Source: Streptomyces pinistramenti
Lineage (GTDB): Bacteria > Actinomycetota > Actinomycetes > Streptomycetales > Streptomycetaceae
DNA: 64,000 bases
NCBI RefSeq assembly: GCF_020564935.1
Contig: NZ_JAJCXB010000034.1
Location: 1-64,000, forward strand
Direction: 5' to 3'
The notes beneath the pieces are model-generated. The model saw nothing but the letters and a program-made list of their open reading frames with translations. It had not been told where the DNA came from and did not search any database. This document shows, one piece after another, positions 26,729 through 34,766 of this stretch (positions within the stretch are counted from its first letter, which is position 1; each line of letters begins with the position of its first letter). The translations under genes and the position numbers were made by a program.

Positions 26729-26911
26729 CACCGCGCGCGGCCGGGGCGGCACGGACGACCTGCCCCGGCCGCCCCCGCAGAACAGCCGTCCCGCGCAGGC
26801 CCCCCCGTATCCGTTCCGTCCGCCACCGAGCCGCGTCTCCCCACCGGCCCCGCCCCGGCAGGCCGCATCGCGTCCCGGCTGCATCCACGTTCCTCGACGA
26901 GGAGAAACGCC

Positions 26912-28285
26912 ATGGCAGCAATCGCGTCCGCCACCCGCAGCACGCTTCCTGCCGCACCGCCGTCCAAGTCCTGGTACAGACAGCTGTACTGCTGGGTCCT
27001 GGCCGCGATCGTCGCCGGCATCCTGACCGGCTGGCTCCGGCCCTCCGTGGGCGTCGCCCTCGAACCGGTCGGCACCACCTTCGTCTCCGCCGTCAAAATG
27101 CTGATCACGCCGATCGTCTTCCTGACGATCGTTGCCGGCATCGGCGGTGTCGACAGTCTGCGCCGCGTCGGCAGGGTCGGCCTGAAATCCCTCGTCTACT
27201 TCCAGGCAGGGACGCTGGCCGCGCTCGCTGTCGGACTGATCGCGGTCAACCTGTTCCAGCCCGGCGCCGGGGTCCACGCCCACCCCGGCGACCTCCACCT
27301 GTCCGGCGACGCCGCTCAGTACGTCGCGGACGGCGAGCACCAGAGCCGGTGGCACTTCCTCACCGGCATCGTGCCCGCCAGCGCGGTCGGAGCGTTTGCC
27401 GACGGCAACATCCTCCAAGTCATCCTCCTCGCCGTCCTGTTCGGCGTCGCACTGAAAGCCGTGGGGCCTGTGGGCGCGCCTCTCGTCGACGGCATCAACC
27501 GGCTGAGCACGGTCGTCTTCAAGATCCTTCACTACGTCATGCTCGCCGCCCCGGTCGGTGCCTTCGGCGCCATGGCCTACACCATCGGCACATACGGCAT
27601 CTCGACCCTCACCAGCCTCGGCCGACTCATCGGCCTCTTCTACGGCACGTCCCTGTTCTTCGTCGTCGTCATCCTCGGCGGTGTCCTCGCCCTGCTGAGA
27701 ATCAACGTCTTCCGGCTGCTGCGCTACCTGCGCGAGGAATTCCTCATCGTCCTCGGCACCTCGTCCTCCGAGAGCGTCCTGCCCCGCGTCATGACCAAAC
27801 TCGAAGGACTGGGCGTACGACGCGACATCGTCGGCCTGACCGTGCCGACCGGATACTCCTTCAACCTCGACGGCAGCGCCATCTACCTCTCCCTGGCCGC
27901 CGTCTACATCGCCCAGGCCACCGATACCCCCCTCCCCATCGGCCGGCAACTCGGCCTGCTCGCCGTCATGATCCTCACCTCCAAGGGCTCCGGAGGCGTC
28001 ACCGGCGCCGGCTTCATCGCCCTGGCCGCCACCCTCTCCACCGTCGGCACCGTCCCCGCCGCAGGCATCATGCTCATCTTCGGCATCGACAAGTTCATGT
28101 CCGAATGCCGCGCCCTGACCAACCTCGCGGGCAACAGCGTCGCCACCCTCGTCGTCGCCCGCTGGGAACGCGTCCTGGACACCGCACGCGTCAACCGCGT
28201 CCTGCACACCGGAACCCCCGAGCCCGCCCCGGAAGCGGAACAGCCCCAGCACGCCGACGCCACCCCTGCCCTCACCCGAACATGA
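26912..28285 (+). CDS. dctA: C4-dicarboxylate:cation symporter (DctA/DAACS family)
   Basis: 457-residue membrane symporter for malate, fumarate, succinate or D-malate. The ATG follows GAGGAGAAACGCC. Family signatures are clear: FVSAVKMLITPIVFLTIVAG, the serine-rich loop LIVLGTSSSESVLPRVM, the substrate-site stretch VPTGYSFNLDGSAIYLSLAA, MILTSKGSGGVTGAGFIALA and MSECRALTNLAGNSVATLVV. The C-terminal tail is Pro/Glu-rich. It is 183 bp downstream of the dehydrogenase gene, same strand, and probably supplies its substrate. Confidence 0.92.
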   Translation: MAAIASATRSTLPAAPPSKSWYRQLYCWVLAAIVAGILTGWLRPSVGVALEPVGTTFVSAVKMLITPIVFLTIVAGIGGVDSLRRVGRVGLKSLVYFQAGTLAALAVGLIAVNLFQPGAGVHAHPGDLHLSGDAAQYVADGEHQSRWHFLTGIVPASAVGAFADGNILQVILLAVLFGVALKAVGPVGAPLVDGINRLSTVVFKILHYVMLAAPVGAFGAMAYTIGTYGISTLTSLGRLIGLFYGTSLFFVVVILGGVLALLRINVFRLLRYLREEFLIVLGTSSSESVLPRVMTKLEGLGVRRDIVGLTVPTGYSFNLDGSAIYLSLAAVYIAQATDTPLPIGRQLGLLAVMILTSKGSGGVTGAGFIALAATLSTVGTVPAAGIMLIFGIDKFMSECRALTNLAGNSVATLVVARWERVLDTARVNRVLHTGTPEPAPEAEQPQHADATPALTRT

Positions 28286-28329
28286 CCGCGCGACGCCTCC
28301 ACGCCTCGCACCTCGACGTCCCGGGGCGC

Positions 28330-28450
28330 AATCTGCGTGTGGTCTCGACCGCGCCTGCGGCCTCGTCCGGGGTGCTCCGGAAGACGTCGAGTCCACGGGC
28401 ACCCGCGCGCCGTTGTCCAGCGTGACCGTCGGGTTCTTGCCGGTCATGGC
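28330..28450 (-). pseudogene. Aldo/keto reductase N-terminal fragment
   Basis: On the minus strand one frame reads MTGKNPTVTLDNGARVPV and the next frame VFRSTPDEAAGAVETTRRL, together matching the start of aldo/keto reductases (TVTLNNGVEMPxLGFGVFQ type). A frameshift separates the two pieces and the rest of the enzyme is gone. Confidence 0.5.
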
Positions 28451-28800
28451 GGGCGGGGCGCGTTGTGCCCGCGCGCCGGTCGGGCCCCAGGGAACGGGCA
28501 TTCGCCATGCAAGGGGAGCCGGCTCCGACGCGGGAGTCTGCGCGGTGAGGGGTACCGGCAGAGCGGCGACCGGGAGGTAGTGGCCGGCGATGGCGTGCGG
28601 GGCGCCCTCGACGGCCGGCGGGTGCAGGTTGGCCGGCGGAGGTTCGCTGTGTGCGGTAGGCGTGGCACGTTGCTGTCCGGAGGTCGTGGATCATCCTCGC
28701 GGTGGGACGCCTTCGGCGGTCGACGGCTATGTGGCAGGCCGGTGGCCTGGTCCTTGTGGACGTCTCCTTCGGCGGGCTCGGCGGGATTCGCGTATGGCCG
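28451..28800. other. No recognisable gene
   Basis: About 350 bp upstream of the arsR gene. Only shadow frames were found. The last part must contain the arsR promoter; apart from the operator listed separately I see no clear elements. Confidence 0.4.
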
Positions 28801-28802
28801 GT

Positions 28803-28833
28803 TAACATATTTGCATGGGTGTGCAAGTTATGT
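28803..28833 (+). promoter_or_regulatory. ArsR operator and probable -10 at the arsR start
   Basis: TTGCA-TGGGTG-TGCAA (28811-28826) is flanked by imperfectly matching AT-rich arms (ACATAT and GTTATGT). TAACAT at 28803-28808 could serve as -10, placing transcription at the ATG of 28815. Binding here would block the gene, so autorepression is expected. The same dyad type occurs twice between the ABC permease and mgtC. Confidence 0.72.
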
Positions 28834-29231
28834 CATGGGATTCGGCCGGTGCCGACCGTGCGGTCGCGGTGCTCAAGGCGGTGGCCGACCCGTCGCGCTA
28901 CCGGCTGCTGTGGGCGCTGACGCAGCGGGAGCTGCCGGTGAGTGCGCTGGCGGAGTTGCTGGGTGCGCATGTGGCGGCGACCTCGCAGCACCTGGCGAAG
29001 CTGCGGACGGCGGGGCTGGTGGACTCCCGTCGTGAGGGGACGCGGATCTACTACCGGGCGGGGGAACGCGTGCGCGGTCTGCTGGAGGAGGCGACGCTGG
29101 TCGCGAACGCCGCCCAGGGGGAGGGCGGTGGACCTGCCGCGGCGTCGCCGGAGACTGCCGTCGTCGCGCAGGAGCGGACCGCGCGCTCGGCCCGGACGGC
29201 GCGAGTCCGCCGGCCGGCGACCGAGCACTAG
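28815..29231 (+). CDS. ArsR/SmtB family transcriptional regulator
   Basis: 138 residues. The winged helix is standard: AVLKAVADPSRYRLLWALTQ, LPVSALAELLGAHVAATSQH, LAKLRTAGLVDSRREGTRIY and YRAGERVRGLLEEATLVANA. There is no ELCVCDL motif of arsenic/cadmium sensors, but the late helix has acidic and His residues and a disordered tail ending RRPATEH. The first ATG gives a leaderless gene; a second ATG (28830) is possible. The operator dyad overlaps the start. The convergent ABC genes and the more distant mgtC carry the same dyad, so this is likely their regulator, probably metal-responsive. Confidence 0.88.
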   Translation: MGVQVMSWDSAGADRAVAVLKAVADPSRYRLLWALTQRELPVSALAELLGAHVAATSQHLAKLRTAGLVDSRREGTRIYYRAGERVRGLLEEATLVANAAQGEGGGPAAASPETAVVAQERTARSARTARVRRPATEH

Positions 29232-29289
29232 GCCGTGTCCGATGGCTCGCCGTGGCGTCGCGGCGAGCCGTCGGACGCGCCCTGGCTCA

Positions 29290-30714
29290 TCAGGTGGCCT
29301 GGCCCGCCCCGTTGTCGAGGCGGTACTCCTGTGGGTCGGCGTCGTAGGAGTAGAGCTCGGCGTAGCGGCCCCAGTCGGTGGCGGTTTCCAGCTGCTGGGT
29401 GACCTGTTCGCTGGTGTAGTGGTGGGCGAGGACGTCGCGGAAGAAGCCGGCGCGCAGGGTGCTGTCGGGGTTCTGGTGCAGGCTGCTGGTGATCAGTTTG
29501 ACGAGCGGGACGTTCATGGTGGCCGTGGCGAAGATGGTCTTGGACTGCTGGACGTCGGCGCCGGCGAAGGTGGTGCCGCGGTCGGTGAGGACCAGATCGT
29601 CGTCGCTGATCTTGGCGAAGCCGAGCAGGTCGAGGGCGTCGACGAGGGGCAGGACGTCGTCGACTTCCAGGCCGAGGTCGTCGGCGAGGTCGGCGAGGTC
29701 GCAGCGGCCGCCGCGGTGGGCGACCATCTCGGCGAGGCCGGACAGGCCGTCGACGCTGGCGGTGGGCAGCGGGGTGTTGGCGGGAGTGCGCTTGTCGAGG
29801 TCGGTGCCTTCGGGGCGGCCGGGGATGCGGGTTTCCTTGGTGCGGCCGGTCATGATCCGGTAGACGCGGTCGATGAGCTCTTCGAAGGCGGGCGCGTTGC
29901 GGTCGCGGGGGCGGTCGAGGCCGACCTCGATGGTTTCGCGGATGGTGCCGTAGGGGCGCGAGCCGAGGACGACGATCCGGTCGGCCATCAGGACGGCTTC
30001 CTCGATGTTGTGGGTGACCAGGACGATGGCGCGGGTGGGGAACTGGCCCGACTCCCACAGCTCCATCAGCTCGCCGCGCAGGTTCTCGGCGGTCAGCACG
30101 TCGAGGGCGGAGAAGGGCTCGTCCATCATCAGGACGTCGGGCTCGACGACGAGGGCGCGGGCGAAGCCGACGCGCTGGCGCATCCCGCCGGAGAGCTCCT
30201 TGGGGTAGGCGGATTCGAAGCCGTCGAGTCCGATCAGGTCGATGGCCTGCCGAGCGGCATCGGAGCGCTGGTCGGCGGGTACGGCGCGGGCCTCCAGGCC
30301 GAGTTCGACGTTCTGCTGGACGGTGAGCCAGGGCAGCAGGGCGAAGGTCTGGAAGACCATGGCGGTGCCGGGGTTGGCGCCGGTCAGAGGCGTGTCGCGG
30401 TAGGAGACGGTGCCGGAGCTGGGCGGTACGAGGCCGGCCAGGCAGCGCAGCAGGGTGGATTTGCCGGAGCCGGACTTGCCGAGCAGGGCGACGACTTCGC
30501 CGGCGCGGACCTTCAGGTCGATGCCGCCCAGGACGGGCAGTTCGCTGTCGGCGCCCGCGTAGGTCTTGGTCAGGCCGACGGTCTCCAGGAGGACGTCGCC
30601 GTCGGCGGCGCGCGGGGGCTTGGCGGACAGGCTGACCGGGGCCTCTCCCGGCCGGGCGAAGCCGAGAGCTTGGGGGAGGGCGGCGCGCAGGTTGCGCAGG
30701 GTGTTCAGCACCAT
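29290..30714 (-). CDS. ABC transporter ATPase with AAA-associated C-terminal domain
   Basis: 474 residues from the ATG at 30714 (GGAG seven bases upstream). The ATPase half belongs to the nitrate/sulfonate/taurine group: Walker A LLGKSGSGKSTLLR, Q-loop VFQTFALLPWLTVQQNVELG, signature LSGGMRQRVGFARALVVEPD, Walker B VLMMDEPFSALD, and H-loop LVTHNIEEAV. The C-terminal 180 residues form the AAA-associated domain (GGRCDLADLADDLGLEVDDV, LLGFAKISDDDLVLTDRGTT). The permease gene is 38 bp upstream on the same strand. No periplasmic binding protein is encoded nearby. Confidence 0.9.
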   Translation of the reverse strand: MVLNTLRNLRAALPQALGFARPGEAPVSLSAKPPRAADGDVLLETVGLTKTYAGADSELPVLGGIDLKVRAGEVVALLGKSGSGKSTLLRCLAGLVPPSSGTVSYRDTPLTGANPGTAMVFQTFALLPWLTVQQNVELGLEARAVPADQRSDAARQAIDLIGLDGFESAYPKELSGGMRQRVGFARALVVEPDVLMMDEPFSALDVLTAENLRGELMELWESGQFPTRAIVLVTHNIEEAVLMADRIVVLGSRPYGTIRETIEVGLDRPRDRNAPAFEELIDRVYRIMTGRTKETRIPGRPEGTDLDKRTPANTPLPTASVDGLSGLAEMVAHRGGRCDLADLADDLGLEVDDVLPLVDALDLLGFAKISDDDLVLTDRGTTFAGADVQQSKTIFATATMNVPLVKLITSSLHQNPDSTLRAGFFRDVLAHHYTSEQVTQQLETATDWGRYAELYSYDADPQEYRLDNGAGQAT

Positions 30715-30752
30715 GGCGGGCTCCGGAAGATGCGTAGAGAAGTTCAGAAAGT

Positions 30753-32510
30753 TCAGAGGGCGTAGCGGGTGTCGGCGAGGCGGTACAGGCGGCGCCAGAC
30801 GAGGCGGTTGAGGCCGACGACGTACAGGCTCATCACCGCCACACCTGCGAGGAGGTGGGGGAAGTCGCCCGCGGCGGTGGCCTTGGCGATGTAGGCGCCG
30901 AGGCCGGTGGCGGTCAGGGTGGTGCCGCCGAAGGTGACGACCTCGGCGACGATGGAGGCGTTCCAGGCGCCGCCGGAGGCGGTGATGCCGCCGGTGACGT
31001 AGGAGGGGAAGATCCCGGGGAGGATCAGCCGCTTCCAGCGCTGCCGGCCGCGTACGCCCAGATCGTCCATGGCCTCGCGCAGGTCGCTGGGGATGGACAT
31101 GGCTCCGGCGATGGTGTTGAAGAGGATGTACCACTGGGCGCCGAGCGCCATCAGCAGGATGCCGCCGACGTTGATGGACAGGCCGGTCTTCAGGAAGAAC
31201 CAGACGGCCAGCGGGAAGAGGAAGTTGGCGGGGAAACTGGCCAGGACCTGGACGACCGGCTGGGCGATCCGCGTCAGCCGCGGTGAGAAGCCGATCTTCA
31301 CGCCGATCGGCACCCAGATGACCGTCGCGACGACGACGAGGACGACGACGCGGGCGAGGGTGGCAAGCCCCAGCAGCAGCGGCTCACCGAAGACGCCCAG
31401 GCCCGTCCGGTCGAGGAGGTAGTGGCCGAGGTCGATCAGGCCCCACAGGATCAGTCCGCCCGCGACGACCGCGAAGGCGATGTCGCCGGTGCGCTTGCGG
31501 CCCGGGTCGACGGCCAGCGGCCGGTCGTCGGTGCCGAAGATCCGGCCGGCAGTGCTCAGCGCGCGGCCGACGGGACGCAGCAGACTGCCCAGCAGATGCG
31601 GCCAGTTGGAGCGGCGCAGGAAGCCGAGGACGACGGAGCGCTGGACCTCGCTGGCCTCGGACTGCTCGTTCTTGAACTTCTCGGCCCAGGCGGTCAGCGG
31701 CCGCCAGAAGAAGAAGTTCACGCCGATGACCATCACGGCCATGGTGAGGATGGCCCAGCCGACCTTGGCGAGGTCGCCGTCGGCGATGGCGGCACCGGCG
31801 TAGGAGCCGACGCCGGGCAGCGCGTAGTCCTTGTTGTTGACGCTGATGGCCTCGGACGCGACGAGGAAGAACCAGCCGCCGCCGAAGCTCATCATGCCGT
31901 TCCAGACCAGCCCGATCATCCCGGACGGCAGCTCGACCTTCCAGAACCGCATCCACCTGGTGAACCTGAACGACCGTGACAGCTCGTCGAGTTCGCGTGG
32001 CAGGGAGGTGAGTGAGTAGTAGAAACCGAAGGTCATGTTCCACGCCTGCGAGGTGAAGATCGCGAAGATCGACGCGCACTCCAGGCCCAGCATCGAGCCG
32101 GGGAACAGGGCGATGAATCCGGTCACCGCGACGGTCAGGAAGCCGAGTACCGGCACCGACTGCAGGATGTCCAGCGCCGGGATCAAGATCCGCTCCAGGC
32201 GGCGGCTCTTGGCGGCGGCGTAGGCGTAGGCGAAGGTGAAGACGGTGGAGAGGGCGAGCGCGACGAACATCCGCAGCAGCGAGCGCGCCGCGTCGTACGG
32301 CAGCCGGCCGGGGCTGGTGTCCACCGTGACCGACTGGCCGGGGGAGAAGCGGACGGTCGTGCCCTGGCCGACCCTCAGGACGAGATAGAACATCACCAGC
32401 ACGGCCGCGGCGACCACCACGTCCACCCAGGTCATACGGGACAGGCGACCGGCGAACCGGGAGGGGAGCGAGGCCCGCGATGCGGCGGGACTCGTTGTAC
32501 GGAACGACAT
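30753..32510 (-). CDS. ABC transporter permease with two fused permease domains
   Basis: 585 residues from the ATG at 32510, with CGGAGG seven bases upstream. Two BPD-type permease halves are fused. The first runs from RMTWVDVVVAAAVLVMFYLV to the EAA-like loop with SRSFRFTRWMRFWKVELPSG. The second runs from FGEPLLLGLATLARVVVLVV, with EAA loop MDDLGVRGRQRWKRLILPGI. About 12 hydrophobic segments are present. The double-permease and AAA-associated ATPase combination belongs to a poorly studied nitrate/sulfonate-like family. Two ArsR-type dyads lie about 330-390 bp upstream, between this gene and divergent mgtC. Confidence 0.9.
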   Translation of the reverse strand: MSFRTTSPAASRASLPSRFAGRLSRMTWVDVVVAAAVLVMFYLVLRVGQGTTVRFSPGQSVTVDTSPGRLPYDAARSLLRMFVALALSTVFTFAYAYAAAKSRRLERILIPALDILQSVPVLGFLTVAVTGFIALFPGSMLGLECASIFAIFTSQAWNMTFGFYYSLTSLPRELDELSRSFRFTRWMRFWKVELPSGMIGLVWNGMMSFGGGWFFLVASEAISVNNKDYALPGVGSYAGAAIADGDLAKVGWAILTMAVMVIGVNFFFWRPLTAWAEKFKNEQSEASEVQRSVVLGFLRRSNWPHLLGSLLRPVGRALSTAGRIFGTDDRPLAVDPGRKRTGDIAFAVVAGGLILWGLIDLGHYLLDRTGLGVFGEPLLLGLATLARVVVLVVVATVIWVPIGVKIGFSPRLTRIAQPVVQVLASFPANFLFPLAVWFFLKTGLSINVGGILLMALGAQWYILFNTIAGAMSIPSDLREAMDDLGVRGRQRWKRLILPGIFPSYVTGGITASGGAWNASIVAEVVTFGGTTLTATGLGAYIAKATAAGDFPHLLAGVAVMSLYVVGLNRLVWRRLYRLADTRYAL

Positions 32511-32841
32511 CACAAGAACCTCCGGCCACACTCTGGACGCAGCGGGCACCGGGACGCGAGCGCGCACGCCGGGCCACGCCGGCCCGGCGTGGAGAGAACA
32601 GGCAGGAAAAGGGATGACCGCCGCAGGCCGGACTTCGAGGTCCGCACGGCGGCGCCCACGGAACGGCTCGGTCAACCGGCCGGGGCGGGTCGGAGAGGTC
32701 GGAGACTGCCGGTGAGGCAGCGCGGACTGGGAGGGTCTTCGCCCATGGCTGCCTCCTCCAGTGATGCGGCGCGTTCGGTACGGCAGCGGCCCGGCTCGCA
32801 CGGCGTGACGGGTGGCCTGCCGCAGGAAAGTCTGCCGTTTA

Positions 32842-32857
32842 TTGCGTCGATACGCAA
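32842..32857. promoter_or_regulatory. ArsR-type operator 1 in the permease/mgtC intergenic region
   Basis: TTGCG-TCGATA-CGCAA is a perfect 5-bp dyad with a 6-bp spacer, the same layout as the dyad in the arsR promoter. It lies 44 bp from a second copy, consistent with control of both divergent promoters. Confidence 0.75.
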
Positions 32858-32885
32858 ATATCGCCCTCGGTCCTCCATCAACTAG

Positions 32886-32901
32886 TTGCGCCTATGCGCA
32901 A
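32886..32901. promoter_or_regulatory. ArsR-type operator 2 in the permease/mgtC intergenic region
   Basis: TTGCG-CCTATG-CGCAA is a second perfect dyad with the same 6-bp spacing. It is on the mgtC side, so it may govern mgtC while operator 1 governs the ABC genes. Confidence 0.75.
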
Positions 32902-32957
32902 GTACGGCGTTAGACTTCAAGGGAGAACTCAGGGGAGCCGGAGAGGAGGCGGGAAAG

Positions 32958-33035
32958 ATGGATCGCAGTCACAGTAGGCCGGGCCGCCGCCGGCCCTGCA
33001 TCCCTCTGTCCACGCACCCTCCCGGACCGCGGTAG
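32958..33035 (+). CDS. Proline/arginine-rich leader ORF upstream of mgtC
   Basis: A 25-codon ORF with GAGGAGGCGGGAAAG just upstream of its ATG. The peptide starts MDRSHSRPGRRRPCIPLSTH and ends PPGPR; six prolines and seven arginines make up half of it. It ends 66 bp before mgtC. In enterobacteria, mgtC and mgtA are controlled by Pro-rich leader peptides (MgtP, MgtL) whose translation stalls. A similar role here is an inference from composition and position. It could be spurious in GC-rich DNA. Confidence 0.45.
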   Translation: MDRSHSRPGRRRPCIPLSTHPPGPR

Positions 33036-33101
33036 CCACCACCTTCTTGCGCCGCGCTCCCTGGCTCGCGCCCTGCCGAAGCGGGGCGGGAGGAGGTCTC
33101 C

Positions 33102-33830
33102 ATGACCGACCTGACGACCTTCGACTTCGCGCTCCGGCTCGCCGTGGGCATCGGATGCGGCGCACTGATCGGCGTCGAGCGGCAATGGCGCGCCCGGATG
33201 GCAGGGCTGCGCACCAACGCGCTCGTCGCCGCAGGCGCCACCCTCTTCGTCCTCTACAGCGTCGCGGTCGGCGACGACAGCAGCCCCACCCGTGTCGCCT
33301 CCTACGTGGTCTCCGGCATCGGATTCCTCGGCGGCGGCGTCATCCTGCGCGACGGCGCCTCCGTACGCGGCCTCAACACCGCCGCCACGCTGTGGTGTTC
33401 GGCCGCCGCCGGCGTACTGTCCGCCTCCGGCCGCCTGGACCTGGCCGTCATCGGCACCTGCGCGGTGGTCGCCGTCCACCTGCTGCTGCGCCCCGCCGGG
33501 CGGCTGATCGACCGGGTGCCCCAGCGCGACCCCGACAACGAAGGCATCCGCGCCACCGTCCACCTGGTGTGCGACCGCAGCGAAGAGACCCACATCCGCG
33601 CCCTGCTGCTCCAGGCCCTCACCGGCAGCGGCCTCACCCCCACCGGCCTGCGGGTGCGGCGCGAGATCGACGACACGACCGGCCTGCAGACCGTCGTCGC
33701 CGTCACCGGCAACCCCGCCCTGGCCCTGGAGCAGCCCATCGCCCGCCTGTCCCTCGAACCCGGCATCCGTGACCTGCACTGGCACCTGGACGCCACACCT
33801 TTGGAAGCCGAACGGGAGGCCGTGGCATGA
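33102..33830 (+). CDS. MgtC/SapB family membrane protein
   Basis: 242 residues; ATG after GGAGGTCTCC. The MgtC domain shows LAVGIGCGALIGVERQWRAR, AGLRTNALVAAGATLFVLYS and the typical GIGFLGGGVILRDGASVRGL followed by NTAATLWCSAAAG. A C-terminal cytoplasmic ACT-like domain (residues about 145-240, IRATVHLVCDRSEETHIRAL) is as in MgtC. Family members support growth under low Mg2+ and can act on the F-type ATPase. It is divergent from the ABC importer, with two shared ArsR-type operators, pointing to a metal-related role. It overlaps the next small gene. Confidence 0.9.
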   Translation: MTDLTTFDFALRLAVGIGCGALIGVERQWRARMAGLRTNALVAAGATLFVLYSVAVGDDSSPTRVASYVVSGIGFLGGGVILRDGASVRGLNTAATLWCSAAAGVLSASGRLDLAVIGTCAVVAVHLLLRPAGRLIDRVPQRDPDNEGIRATVHLVCDRSEETHIRALLLQALTGSGLTPTGLRVRREIDDTTGLQTVVAVTGNPALALEQPIARLSLEPGIRDLHWHLDATPLEAEREAVA

Positions 33831-34087
33831 ACGACCAAGACCTGCGCCCGGAGCGACGCGCCGTACGGCTCGCCGCCCGCCGCCTCGCCGACGAAACCCC
33901 CGCCCTCACCGCAGCCTCCGCCGACGCCCTGCGCGCCGGCCTCGCCGCCCGGGTCGACACCCTGCGCCAGGCCGCGCTCGCCGCCTCCCACGCAGGCGTC
34001 CCTCCGCTCGTCATAGCCCACGACTCCCACCTGCCGGCGAAGACCGTACGGGAATGGATAGCGGCCGAGTGCTACGTGCACCCCTGA
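33827..34087 (+). CDS. Small hypothetical protein coupled to mgtC
   Basis: 86 residues; the ATG overlaps the mgtC stop (ATGA) and GGAGG lies nine bases upstream. It is helical and Ala/Arg-rich (ERRAVRLAARRLADETPALT), with a possible HTH at the end: VPPLVIAHDSHLPAKTVREW. No family recognised. Coupling suggests it is co-expressed with MgtC. Confidence 0.7.
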   Translation: MNDQDLRPERRAVRLAARRLADETPALTAASADALRAGLAARVDTLRQAALAASHAGVPPLVIAHDSHLPAKTVREWIAAECYVHP

Positions 34088-34199
34088 AGCAACTCCCGTC
34101 GTATCGGCGGCAGATGGGGCCGCGAAGTTGCCGACAGTGATGGCACGAATTCCCGGCCGGCGCACGTGATTGTCAGAGGCAGCTGCAACGATGATGTGC

Positions 34200-34547
34200 A
34201 TGACTGCCAAGAGATGTGACCGCTGCGACCTGTTCATCGGGGAAGGCTGCGGCTGCCCAACAGACGGATCGGTTCCGCGTACCGGTGCCACAGCGGCTTC
34301 TGCCCGGACCGGGCGACAGCTTGTCGTTCCTCCCGACAGAATCCTGATCTCTCCACACGGCGTGGCCCACCTTCCGCAGGAGTGCAACCACCACCCGGAA
34401 CAGAGCCACCGAGAGGCCGGGTGGGGCTGGATTCCGCAGCCACCGGCGGGCCTGTGGGAGGAGATCTGCCCGACACGTCCCGCGCAGGCCACCGAGGGGA
34501 ATACCGCGCTCCGCGCCGACCGACGCTGCGGCAGCTGCCTGTCGTAG
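34200..34547 (+). CDS. Cys/His-rich hypothetical protein
   Basis: 115 residues from the third of three nearby ATGs (MTAKRCDRCDLFIGEGCGC). The N-terminal CxxC-CxC cluster and a late CNHHPEQSH stretch could bind zinc. The middle is QLVVPPDRILISPHGVAHLP. No family is recognised and no good RBS is evident, so the exact start is uncertain. Composition supports a real gene rather than a shadow. Confidence 0.55.
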   Translation: MTAKRCDRCDLFIGEGCGCPTDGSVPRTGATAASARTGRQLVVPPDRILISPHGVAHLPQECNHHPEQSHREAGWGWIPQPPAGLWEEICPTRPAQATEGNTALRADRRCGSCLS

Positions 34548-34729
34548 CCGGGATCGGGGCGTGATCCTGTGCGGCGCCCTTCCGATTGCCGCGGGTGCTG
34601 TCGATGCTGCTCGGGGGCCGAGAGGGAGTGACGTGGCGTACGCGTCGACTGCTCCGCAGCCGGGACCGGAGTCGGCGACGGCTTCGGCGACGCCCCGTTA
34701 GAGTCGCGCCCGTGGGGTAGCGTGGCGTA

Positions 34730-34745
34730 CCGGAATCGGTTTCGG
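34730..34745 (+). promoter_or_regulatory. Imperfect LacI-type operator upstream of the LacI gene
   Basis: CCGGAATCGGTTTCGG matches the perfect palindrome CCGGAACCGGTTCCGG found upstream of gntP with two changes. It lies 22 bp before the regulator start, consistent with weaker autoregulation. Confidence 0.6.
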
Positions 34746-34766
34746 AACGTCGTGGAGGATGCGCCG

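Noticed and set aside
25598..28501. 967-codon open frame on the minus strand
   Set aside because: It is the antisense shadow of the dehydrogenase and dctA genes; the product is Gly/Ala/Asp-biased with no motif, a common GC-rich artefact.
32880..33101. M-box-type Mg2+ riboswitch upstream of mgtC
   Set aside because: I could not recognise the conserved M-box loops by eye; ArsR dyads and a small ORF explain the leader better. A covariance-model search would decide.
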